DNA from: Amycolatopsis decaplanina DSM 44594
GTDB lineage: Bacteria > Actinomycetota > Actinomycetes > Mycobacteriales > Pseudonocardiaceae
NCBI RefSeq assembly: GCF_000342005.1
Contig: NZ_AOHO01000048.1
Coordinates: forward strand, 248,001-312,000
Direction of reading: 5' to 3'
DNA length: 64,000 bases
Positions 57,650-64,000 of the stretch are shown piece by piece (positions within the stretch are counted from its first letter, which is position 1; each line of letters starts with the position of its first letter). The notes beneath the pieces are model-generated. The model ran no database searches. It worked only from the letters and a program-made list of their open reading frames with translations, and had not been told where the DNA came from. The position numbers were made by a program, and so were the translations under genes.

Positions 57650-58306
57650 ATGGCGACCTTCGTACTGATCCACGGCGGTGGCGGCAGCGCCTGGGACTTC
57701 CACCTCCTCGAGGCGGAGCTGACCGGGCGCGGGCACGACGTCGTCGCGGTGAACCTGCCGATCGAGGACGAGAAGGCGGGCTTCCCGGAGCACGTCGACG
57801 CCGTCGTGAAAGCGATCGGCGACCGCGGGGATCTGGTGGTGCTGGGCCATTCCTATGGCGGCTTCACCGCGCCGATCGTCGCCGAGAAGCTTTCGCCGCG
57901 GCTCCTCGTGATGCTGACCCCGATGATCCCGAAACCGGGCGAGACGCCGGGGGACTGGTGGGGCAACACGGGTTTCGAGGACGACCAGGACCTCACCGAC
58001 GAGGAGAAGTTCTACAACGGCGTCCCCGCGGACATCGTCGCGGAGGCGGGCTCGCACGGCCGGAACCAGGTCAGTGCCGAATGGGGACAGCCGTGGCCGC
58101 TCCAGAAGTGGCCGGACGTCCCGACGAAGGTGCTCATCGCGCGCGAAGACCGTTTCTTCACGCCTGAGTTCCAGCGCCGGGTCGTCCAGGACAGGCTCGG
58201 GTTCGCGCCCGACGAGATCGACGGCTCCCACTCCGTGTCCTTGAGCCACCCCAAGGAACTGGCGGACCGGCTGGACTCCTATCTCACCAGCGGTCCAGGC
58301 GCATGA
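57650..58306 (+). CDS. Alpha/beta hydrolase
   Basis: 218 residues. The oxyanion region is FVLIHGGGGSAWDF, the nucleophile Ser is in LGHSYGGF, and the late His is in DGSHSVSLSHPKELADRL, so a complete hydrolase is likely. It resembles small esterases of the hydroxynitrile-lyase/MenH-like group. Substrate unknown. It overlaps the convergent nitroreductase gene by 23 nt. Confidence 0.8.
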   Translation: MATFVLIHGGGGSAWDFHLLEAELTGRGHDVVAVNLPIEDEKAGFPEHVDAVVKAIGDRGDLVVLGHSYGGFTAPIVAEKLSPRLLVMLTPMIPKPGETPGDWWGNTGFEDDQDLTDEEKFYNGVPADIVAEAGSHGRNQVSAEWGQPWPLQKWPDVPTKVLIAREDRFFTPEFQRRVVQDRLGFAPDEIDGSHSVSLSHPKELADRLDSYLTSGPGA

Positions 58307-58919
58307 CGTCTTCGAGCGGCTGTCGCGCGGCGGGCTTGAAGGTGTCGCCGGTGTAGAACGCCGTCGGGATGAGCGCGGCCTGGTGCACGTTCTCCGGCAG
58401 GCCGAGGATCTCCGCGGCCTCCTTCTCGTACGCGAGGTGCAGCGTCGTCCACGCCGTGCCGAGCGTGACGGCCCGCGCCGCGAGCATGTAGCTCCACACC
58501 GCCGGCAGCAGGTTCCCCCACAGACCGGCCTGGTTGCCGGCGGGCAGCTCCGAGCTGGTCGTCTCCAGGCACGGGATGACGTGCACGGGCACCTCGCCCA
58601 TCTTGTCGGCCAGGTACTCGACGCTGGAGCCGACGCGCTTCTGCACCTTCGACCGTTCGGGGTCGTCGGCGAACAGTTTCCCCGCCGCCCGTGGGGAATC
58701 GAGGTACTCGCGGCACGCCCGCCGATACAGCTTCCCGAGTTCGGCCCGCTGCCCGGGATCGGTGATCACGAGCCAGTGCCAGCGCTGCGTGTTCGATCCG
58801 CTCGGCGCCTGCAGCGCGACCTGCAGGGCGTGTTTGACCAGTTCGAGAGGCACCGGCCGGGTCAGGTCCAGTCGTTTGCGGACGGTCCGTGTGGTCGTCA
58901 GCAGCTCTTCGGGCGTCAT
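58284..58919 (-). CDS. Nitroreductase family protein
   Basis: 211 residues. FMN-binding features of the nitroreductase fold: TRTVRKRLDLTRPVP at the N terminus, QAPSGSNTQRWHWLVI, and the C-terminal GLPENVHQAALIPTAFYTGD. These proteins use NAD(P)H to reduce nitro groups, quinones or enones. The promoter region carries ATGTCGTTAT (58929-58938), the same 10-mer as upstream of the neighbouring MarR gene, so MarR control is likely. Confidence 0.85.
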   Translation of the reverse strand: MTPEELLTTTRTVRKRLDLTRPVPLELVKHALQVALQAPSGSNTQRWHWLVITDPGQRAELGKLYRRACREYLDSPRAAGKLFADDPERSKVQKRVGSSVEYLADKMGEVPVHVIPCLETTSSELPAGNQAGLWGNLLPAVWSYMLAARAVTLGTAWTTLHLAYEKEAAEILGLPENVHQAALIPTAFYTGDTFKPAARQPLEDVMRLDRW

Positions 58920-59123
58920 CCGGCGATTATGTCGTTATTTGCCCGTCCGTGAACCCGCGCCGCGATCGACGTCGGCAGGGCGCTTGCTGGTCGAGCACGC
59001 CACGGTGAGTGGGCAGGGCGCCCTGCCACCGCGATAGCGGGGCCTTCGGCCGGGCGGGTTCACCCCTTCGGTCACTTTTCCGGGGCCATCCCAGCTCCGC
59101 CGACATGTCGTTATGATCCGCTG

Positions 59124-59627
59124 GTGGGGAGGCCGCCGCGCGAACGAGGGATGGGCACTTTGCTCAGGCACGTCCTCGAATTGACCGAGGCGGACGTCTC
59201 CGCGTTCTTCGAAGACATCGGGCTGGGGGACTACCGTCCGCGGTTCACGCCGTTCGTCCGCGCGATCGTCACGCACGGGCCGCTGCCCATCCGCGACCTC
59301 GCCGTCGAAGTCGGTGTGACCCATTCCGCGGCCAGCCAGACCATCGCGCAGATGGCGCGTCAGGACCTCGTCTCGCTCCGTCCGGGGACCGACGCCCGGC
59401 AGAGGATCGTTTCGCTGACGGAGAAAACGCACCGGCTGATGCCGACCCTCGAAGCCGAGTGGGCGGCGACCAGCGCCGCGGCCGCCCAGCTGGAAGCCGA
59501 ACTGCCGTACCCGCTCAGGGAGGTGCTGGTCGCCGCCGTCGAGGCCTTGGAGCGGAAATCGCTCCGGGAACGCATCGCCGAAACGGACGCCGCGCTCAAG
59601 CTGAGGCGTCGGTCCGGTCAAGACTGA
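59124..59627 (+). CDS. MarR family transcriptional regulator
   Basis: 167 residues. The winged HTH is ITHGPLPIRDLAVEVGVTHSAASQTIAQMARQDLVSL, followed by the wing and a C-terminal helix. A TATGAT -10-like box about 10 nt before the GTG at 59124 suggests a leaderless transcript; ATG 59151 is an alternative. The promoter shares ATGTCGTTAT (59105-59114) with the nitroreductase gene. The 3' end overlaps the convergent HATPase gene by 32 nt. Confidence 0.8.
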   Translation: MGRPPRERGMGTLLRHVLELTEADVSAFFEDIGLGDYRPRFTPFVRAIVTHGPLPIRDLAVEVGVTHSAASQTIAQMARQDLVSLRPGTDARQRIVSLTEKTHRLMPTLEAEWAATSAAAAQLEAELPYPLREVLVAAVEALERKSLRERIAETDAALKLRRRSGQD

Positions 59628-60021
59628 ACACGGCCCACACGTACTTCCCGCCGGAGCAGAGCTCGTGTCCCCAGTCGTCGGACAACGCGTGGACCAGCTG
59701 GAGACCACGGCTGCGCGCCGCCATCGGCGACGGCTCCTTCAGCTTCGGCCTGTCCGTCCCGGAATCGAAGACCCGCAGGGTGACCCTGCCACCGGAGTAC
59801 TCGACCTCTAGCCTGTCCGGCTTCTCGCCGTGTTCGAAGGCGTTCGTGACCAGTTCGGAGGTCGCCAGCAGGACGTCGTCGACCGCCGGGCCGTCGAGGC
59901 CGAGGCTCGCGAGAGTCGCCCGCACCGCCTGTCGCGCGACAGCGGGAGCCGTCACATCGACCGGCAGGGGGAGGGACACCACCGGCAACGAGCCCTCCGA
60001 TCGCGTCTCGGACATCGTCAT
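59596..60021 (-). CDS. Anti-sigma-type HATPase (RsbW-like)
   Basis: 141 residues. HATPase_c fold with the N-box LLATSELVTNAFEHGEKP, then VTLRVFDSGTDRP and SRGLQLVHALSDDWG as later nucleotide-binding boxes. This is an RsbW/SpoIIAB-type serine kinase or anti-sigma factor. It lies just downstream of sigF and is separate from the sigF-adjacent rsbW, so it may serve a second antagonist pair. GGGAGGTG precedes the ATG. Confidence 0.8.
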   Translation of the reverse strand: MTMSETRSEGSLPVVSLPLPVDVTAPAVARQAVRATLASLGLDGPAVDDVLLATSELVTNAFEHGEKPDRLEVEYSGGRVTLRVFDSGTDRPKLKEPSPMAARSRGLQLVHALSDDWGHELCSGGKYVWAVFSLDRTDASA

Positions 60022-60102
60022 GGTTCCGCACCTCCCCTCACGAGAGACTCCCAGATCGATCCGCTGTTCGCCTCCGAGATACCCACAAGGGCCGAGGTCG
60101 AA

Positions 60103-60876
60103 TCAGGCTCCGTCCGTGAGTTCCGTCTCGGTCAGCCCTTCACGCAGTTTCTTGAGCGTGGCGGCCAGCAGTCGTGACACCTGCATCTGGGAGACACCGA
60201 CACGGCGCGCGATGTCCGACTGGCTCATCCCGGACCCGAACCGCAGCGCGACGATCTTGCGCTCACGGTCGGGCAGCCGTTCCAGCATCGGTCGCAGCGC
60301 CTCGCGCAGCTCCGCCTGGCTCAGATTGGCGTCCGCCTCGCCGAAGCGGGTGTGCGCCGAGTTCTCCAGGAGGTTGTCCAGTGAGGCCCCGTACCGGCCC
60401 TGGCCGGCGCGGAGACCCTCGTAGACCTCGTCGATCGGGACGCCGAGGTGGGCGGCGATCTCGCTGGGTTTCGGCGCGCGTGAGAGCCGGACCGTCAACT
60501 CCTCGCGCACGGCCGAGATGTTCGCGTTCAGTTCCTTGAGCCGCCGCGGCACCCGGACCGACCAGCTGTTGTCGCGGAAGTGGTGCCGCAACTCACCGGA
60601 GATGGTCGGGACCGCGAAGGCCAGGAAGTCGCTGCCCTGGCCGGGGTCGAAACGGTCGACGGCGTGGATCAGCCCGATCGTCGCGATCTGGACCAGGTCC
60701 TCCATCGACTCGTCCCGGTTGCGGAACTTGCGCGCCAGATTGCGCGCGAGTTCGAGGTGCGCGCGCACCAGTTCGTCCCGCAGCACTTCGCGTTCTGGGG
60801 AGTCCTGGGGCAGCGCGCACATGCGCTCGAACAGGGCCGGAACGTCCGCGCCGTCTTGCTCGACGGGTTCGGTCAC
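60103..60876 (-). CDS. sigF: SigF-family (SigB/F/G) stress sigma factor
   Basis: 257 residues. Region 2 is LVRAHLELARNLARKFRNRDESMEDLVQIATIGLIHAVDRFDPGQG, region 3 is PKPSEIAAHLGVPIDEVYEGL and region 4 is LPDRERKIVALRFGSGMSQSDIARRVGVSQMQVSRLL. It directs polymerase to stress or development promoters of the GTTT-N15-17-GGGTAT type. GTG start overlaps the rsbW stop (GTGA), so anti-sigma and sigma are made in step. A matching promoter lies upstream of rsbW. Confidence 0.9.
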   Translation of the reverse strand: MTEPVEQDGADVPALFERMCALPQDSPEREVLRDELVRAHLELARNLARKFRNRDESMEDLVQIATIGLIHAVDRFDPGQGSDFLAFAVPTISGELRHHFRDNSWSVRVPRRLKELNANISAVREELTVRLSRAPKPSEIAAHLGVPIDEVYEGLRAGQGRYGASLDNLLENSAHTRFGEADANLSQAELREALRPMLERLPDRERKIVALRFGSGMSQSDIARRVGVSQMQVSRLLAATLKKLREGLTETELTDGA

Positions 60877-61289
60877 GGCCGGGCCGCCTCGCTCTCCCGG
60901 ATGAGCTCCACCCTGGACAGATAGCCGCCGTCGGCCGGGACGACACTCCGCCGCGCGGACGTCGCGAGCGCGGTGAGCAGTTGCCAGGACAGACCGGTCT
61001 CGTCGTCGGGTTCCGGAGAGTCCGAAAGCACCGAGACGGTCACCTCGATCCGCCCGTCCTTCCACGAAAAAACGCAGTTCAGATGGCCGTCGGCGGCCGA
61101 GGGGAGCAGCATCGAGCAGGCCTCGTCCACCGCCATCCGGAGATCCTCGACGGCGTCCAGATCGAAGTCCTGGCGCATCGCGATATCCGCGACGATCGTC
61201 CGGAGAGTCGGTACCACGTGCGGTACCGCGGCCGTGCGTACCTCGATGAGTTGAGCGCCCTCCCCGCTGGGCGGGGTGTTGTCCACCAC
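60873..61289 (-). CDS. rsbW: RsbW-like anti-sigma factor of SigF
   Basis: 138 residues of the HATPase_c anti-sigma type. Visible parts are DLDAVEDLRMAVDEACSMLL for the N-box (Glu and Asp present, though the usual Asn of VTNA is replaced in this region), FSWKDGRIEVTVSV and DETGLSWQLLTAL. It binds and blocks SigF until its antagonist is dephosphorylated. First gene of the rsbW-sigF operon; GTG start with GAGAGAGGAA SD. Confidence 0.85.
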   Translation of the reverse strand: MVDNTPPSGEGAQLIEVRTAAVPHVVPTLRTIVADIAMRQDFDLDAVEDLRMAVDEACSMLLPSAADGHLNCVFSWKDGRIEVTVSVLSDSPEPDDETGLSWQLLTALATSARRSVVPADGGYLSRVELIRESEAARP

Positions 61290-61326
61290 GTGTGTTCCTC
61301 TCTCGAGCTGCGCTGCCGGTCGTCAG

Positions 61327-61352
61327 TTGCCCTGGGTGTGAGCAAACCAAAC
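61327..61352 (-). promoter_or_regulatory. SigF-type promoter of rsbW-sigF
   Basis: On the minus strand GTTT (61352-61349) is separated by 16 nt from GGGCAA (61332-61327). This is close to the SigF-family consensus GTTT-N15-17-GGGTAT. It lies about 38 nt before the rsbW start, in the right direction for autoregulation. Confidence 0.6.
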
Positions 61353-61424
61353 CCACGTTTGACTCGCGCAGGGGGCGGGCATGTAACCGGCGACAAACGA
61401 TCTCCTGGGAAGGCTGGGACCGAC

Positions 61425-61733
61425 ATGGCTGACGTGAGCCGGCTGCCGAACGTGGTGGCGGAAGAGTGGGACTGGCAGCTCCGTGGGTCGTGCCGAGGCG
61501 CCGACAGCAGCTTGTTCTTCCACACGGACAACGAGCGCGGGTCGGCTCGCGAACGGCGCGAATCGCGGGCCAAGGCGATCTGCCAGACCTGCCCCGTGCT
61601 GGCGCAGTGCCGCAAGCACGCGCTCGCGGTGCAGGAGCCGTACGGCATCTGGGGCGGCCTCGGTGAGATCGAGCGCCGCGAGCTGTTCCTCCGGGAACGC
61701 CGCGCCGAGCGCAAGGCGCTGACCGCGCATTGA
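61425..61733 (+). CDS. whiB3: WhiB-family Fe-S regulator, WhiB3/WhiD type
   Basis: 102 residues. The four cluster Cys residues are Cys23, Cys53, Cys56 and Cys62 (GSCRGADSSLFF and CQTCPVLAQC), followed by the G[VI]WGG turn PYGIWGGLGE and a basic helix at the end. The sequence lines up best with WhiB3 of mycobacteria and WhiD of Streptomyces (DSSxFFH.D.ERG.AR). Such proteins sense redox or NO and act with SigA region 4. It is divergent from rsbW-sigF. ATG 61425. Confidence 0.9.
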   Translation: MADVSRLPNVVAEEWDWQLRGSCRGADSSLFFHTDNERGSARERRESRAKAICQTCPVLAQCRKHALAVQEPYGIWGGLGEIERRELFLRERRAERKALTAH

Positions 61734-61947
61734 GCGCGTCCCGCGCACCGGTCGGCGACGCGCGCGACGGCGATCGTGGTGCCCCGTCCGTACTGGGTTA
61801 GGGTTGGGACTGTCGTTGCGGGGACAGCCACGCCTACCCGCCGAAGAAGAGCGTGCGTCCGTGTCCGGACTGGGCGCGGCCGTCGCTTGAGACCACAGGC
61901 GCGTTCCGGCGCTGAGCGTCGGTTCTCACCTGATGAGGAGAATGTGC

Positions 61948-62301
61948 ATGCCCGCAGCGGACCAGAACACCACGCCGCCCGGTTTCAGCATCACGCTGGA
62001 CGCCGAAGCCTCTGAACCGCGTGTGGTGGTCACCGGTGAGCTCGACCTGCTGACGAGCCCGCAGCTTCAGGAGACCCTCGGGGCCCTGATCACGGACAAA
62101 CCGTCGGGTCGGGTGGTCGCCGACCTGACCGGTGTGACGTTCTTCGACTCCTCGGCGCTGAACGTGGTGCTCCAGGCACAGCGCCAGGCCGCCGAAAAGT
62201 CGGTCGAGCTCGAACTGGTGCCCAGCCCGCAGGTGAGCCGAGTGATCGAGCTCACCGGCGTCGCCGAGCACCTCAGCGTGTCGGAAGAGCCTCCCGCCTG
62301 A
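61948..62301 (+). CDS. STAS anti-sigma-factor antagonist
   Basis: 117 residues of the SpoIIAA/RsbV type. The site of phosphorylation is in the strand-turn FFDSSALNVV (Ser68 or Ser69). Dephosphorylated antagonist would bind an RsbW-type partner and free the sigma factor. The nearest partners are the two HATPase proteins at 59.6 and 60.9 kb. TGAGGAG gives 7-nt spacing to ATG 61948, which is preferred over ATG 61942. Confidence 0.85.
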   Translation: MPAADQNTTPPGFSITLDAEASEPRVVVTGELDLLTSPQLQETLGALITDKPSGRVVADLTGVTFFDSSALNVVLQAQRQAAEKSVELELVPSPQVSRVIELTGVAEHLSVSEEPPA

Positions 62302-62352
62302 TCCCCCGCTACGGTCGTGGGCTCGTGATCCGCGACACCTGGGGGCTGCACG

Positions 62353-63141
62353 ATGATGGGGCGGACGCATGCCCTGACCGGCTGGTGCGCGGGCCTCGCG
62401 CTCGCACCCGCGGTCGGGGCGGGCACGGTGCACCAAGCGGTCGTGTTCGCGGCCACCACGGCCGGATTCGCTCTCTTGCCCGATCTCGACCATCCGGGCG
62501 CTCGCGCGTCAAGGCTGCTCGGCTGGTTCACCGGCGCGATCTCCTGGCTGCTTCGCCGGGTTTCGGCGGCTCTCTACGCGCTGACCAAGGGACCGCGGGA
62601 CGAGAAGGTCACCGGTAAGCATCGGCACCTCTCGCACACCGTCCTGTTCGCCGTCGGCCTCGGCTTCCTGACCTCCTGGGGTACCGCCGAAGGCGGACCG
62701 TGGGCCGTGTTCGGTGTCGTCGTCCTCGGCCTGCTGCTGGCGGAAGGCGCGCTCGGTGACTGGCTCCTCCCGGTCAGCGGCGCGGCGGTCGGGTGGTGGG
62801 TGTGGACCGCCCCGCCGGACAAGGCGGCGCAACTCGCGGAGATCTCCGGCTGGCTCGGCATCGCCGTCGCGGCCGGGTGTTTCGTGCACTGCCTCGGCGA
62901 CGCGCTGACCGAGTCCGGCTGCCCGTTCCTGTTCCCGATCCCGATCGCGGGCGAGACCTGGTACGAGATCCGGCCGCCGAAGCCGCTGCGGTTCCGCACC
63001 GGCAAGAAGGTGGAGAACCGGCTGATCTTCCCGGTGTTCGCGGTCGCCGCGGTGGTACTGATCCCGGGCGTCTGGGAGTACCTCTTCACCACGGTCCAGG
63101 CGCTGCTCACGCCGGACGGGACGCAGACCGCGGTGCACTGA
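62353..63141 (+). CDS. YdjM-like (DUF457) membrane metal-dependent hydrolase family protein
   Basis: 262 residues with about six TM helices. The start MMGRTHALTGWCAGLAL supplies the conserved first-motif His, LLPDLDHPGA the D-x-D-H, and KHRHLSHTVLF the H-R-x-x-S-H element of the YdjM/DUF457 family. Members are induced by SOS in E. coli; the biochemical function is not settled. ATG 62353. Confidence 0.8.
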   Translation: MMGRTHALTGWCAGLALAPAVGAGTVHQAVVFAATTAGFALLPDLDHPGARASRLLGWFTGAISWLLRRVSAALYALTKGPRDEKVTGKHRHLSHTVLFAVGLGFLTSWGTAEGGPWAVFGVVVLGLLLAEGALGDWLLPVSGAAVGWWVWTAPPDKAAQLAEISGWLGIAVAAGCFVHCLGDALTESGCPFLFPIPIAGETWYEIRPPKPLRFRTGKKVENRLIFPVFAVAAVVLIPGVWEYLFTTVQALLTPDGTQTAVH

Positions 63142-63207
63142 AGGGGAATGCCCTCGTCGCCGGCGGCGTTGAATCGGAACGCCGGACCCGGTTGAGGAGG
63201 GGAAACA

Positions 63208-63783
63208 GTGGACAAGCCCGTGCTGCGCGCGGACGCGCGACGAAACCGAGCGAAGGTGCTCGCGGCCGCTGAAGAGGCCTTCGCCGTCGACGGCCTCGCC
63301 GTCCCCCTCGACGAGATCGCCCGCATCGCCGGTGTCGGCGCGGGCACTGTCTACCGGCATTTCCCCAGCAAGGAAGCGCTGTTCCAGGCGGTCGTCGTGG
63401 ATCGTCTCGAGCAGTTCGCGCGGGAAGCGCGCGAACTGCTGACAGCCGAAGACCCGGGTGAAGCGTTCTTCGACTTCTTCAAACGCGTCGTCCGGCAGGC
63501 GTCCCGCAACCGGGCCCTCTGCGACGCGCTCGCCGAGACCACCGGACTGGGCTTCAAAGCGAGCGCGGGCAACGATTTCCGGGCGGCGTCGCAAGCGCTG
63601 CTGACGCGGGCACAGGCCGCGGGCGCGGTACGCGAGGACATCGACGGCGACGACCTGCGCGCCCTCATCGCCGGTTGCCTCGCCGCCGAACGGTATTCGC
63701 TCGAGGAACGCCATCTCGTGCGGATCGTGGTCGACGGGTTGCGCACATCCCACTCAACTTGCACGCTGCGTAACAAAACGTAA
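63208..63783 (+). CDS. TetR family transcriptional regulator
   Basis: 191 residues. The HTH is VPLDEIARIAGVGAGTVYRHFPSKEALFQAVV, with the DGLAVPLDEIARIAGVG opening typical of the subfamily seen with MFS and SDR genes. The C-terminal domain is helical (SetR_C-like). GTG start preceded by GAGGAGGGGAAAC. Target gene not visible in the window. Confidence 0.9.
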   Translation: MDKPVLRADARRNRAKVLAAAEEAFAVDGLAVPLDEIARIAGVGAGTVYRHFPSKEALFQAVVVDRLEQFAREARELLTAEDPGEAFFDFFKRVVRQASRNRALCDALAETTGLGFKASAGNDFRAASQALLTRAQAAGAVREDIDGDDLRALIAGCLAAERYSLEERHLVRIVVDGLRTSHSTCTLRNKT

Positions 63784-63836
63784 GATCGACGCGAGAAGTC
63801 CTCGTACCTGCGCTTCGCATGGCGAGGGGGTGCCGG

Positions 63837-64000
63837 ATGTTCGGTCAGGGTCCCACCACCGGTTCCGTCACGGTCGCGGCCATCGCGGGTCTCGCGACCG
63901 GGCTGCTCGTCGCCGCCCTCCTGGTGGCCGGCCGCGAGCCGCAGCGCCGCGTCCACGAAGTCGGCACGACCCCGCCCCCGGCCTCGACCTCCCGTTCGGT
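63837..64000 (+). CDS. Membrane or secreted protein, 3' end cut off by the window
   Basis: Only about 54 residues are present. They begin MFGQGPTTGS, continue with one TM helix or signal anchor (VAAIAGLATGLLVAALLVAG), and enter a Pro/Thr/Ser-rich stretch. GAGGGGG precedes the ATG. The function cannot be judged from this part. Confidence 0.6.
   Translation, partial: MFGQGPTTGSVTVAAIAGLATGLLVAALLVAGREPQRRVHEVGTTPPPASTSRS

Noticed and set aside
55804..57651. 615-codon version of the Sel1/TPR gene
   Set aside because: The extra N-terminal half overlaps the HNH nuclease gene on the other strand, and a proper SD supports GTG 56796.

Overview
The window comes from a high-GC (roughly 70%) Gram-positive actinobacterium. 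Marker genes include a WhiB3/WhiD-type Wbl protein, an SsgA-family division protein, a SigF/RsbW pair, EspG- and PPE-like type VII secretion (ESX) proteins, a WXG-Rhs toxin, a LAL-type LuxR regulator and a streptogrisin-like protease. GTG starts and stop-start overlaps are frequent. This combination fits a non-mycobacterial, ESX-carrying member of the Pseudonocardiales, most like Amycolatopsis. The genus is inferred from gene content, not from a marker phylogeny.

Layout. (1) 1-2.3 kb: a winged or HTH-like conserved protein and a Crp/Fnr regulator, then a gene-poor stretch with two tiny ORFs behind strong Shine-Dalgarno (SD) sequences. (2) 2.3-10.3 kb: a compact same-strand operon of eight genes: nucleotide-cyclase homologue, STAND-like protein with HEAT-like repeats and a degenerate P-loop, SPFH-like protein, PP2C phosphatase, Ser/Thr kinase, vWA protein, an unknown protein, and a zinc-ribbon membrane protein. 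The PP2C, kinase and vWA genes match the 'TerY-P triad' gene logic known from predicted stress and conflict systems; the other partners make this the best candidate for an undescribed system. (3) 10.3-17.4 kb: S4 protein, secreted protease, SDR, LysR, an amidotransferase relative, an MFS transporter and a membrane diguanylate cyclase. (4) 17.4-26.6 kb (minus strand): an export and toxin operon EspG > WXG-like > PPE-like > EspC-like > YbaB/EbfC > 1,653-residue Rhs protein with a putative C-terminal toxin. (5) 26.8-49 kb: regulators and metabolism (LAL regulator, secreted protease, SsgA, Lrp, FabH, class III cyclase, methyltransferase, TSUP transporter, HisC/Pat, acetoacetyl-CoA synthetase, lysyl-PG-synthase-like protein), a second small ESX module at 41-43.5 kb, and two ordinary tRNAs. 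(6) 48.9-53.6 kb: an accessory island with six minus-strand tRNA or tRNA-like genes, some with irregular arms, then a type II restriction-modification (R-M) system: Eco29kI-like GIY-YIG endonuclease, C5 methyltransferase, Vsr nickase and a small R-M-associated protein. (7) 53.6-64 kb: TetR/SDR pair, SWIM protein, Sel1/TPR protein, secreted HNH-like nuclease, hydrolase, nitroreductase/MarR pair, then a stress-sigma block (HATPase, SigF, RsbW, WhiB3, STAS antagonist), a YdjM-like membrane protein, a TetR regulator and a truncated gene at the edge.

Several blocks look functionally tied. The triad operon probably forms one phospho-signalling and effector complex. The two ESX modules share a C-terminal peptide motif on their PPE-like proteins, which suggests a common exporter outside the window. 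The SigF block carries a sigma factor, its anti-sigma kinase and an anti-sigma antagonist for partner switching. Clear palindromes lie next to several regulator-controlled promoters. Perfect palindromic intergenic repeats and a duplicated 38-nt intergenic element are additional structures that the genes do not explain.
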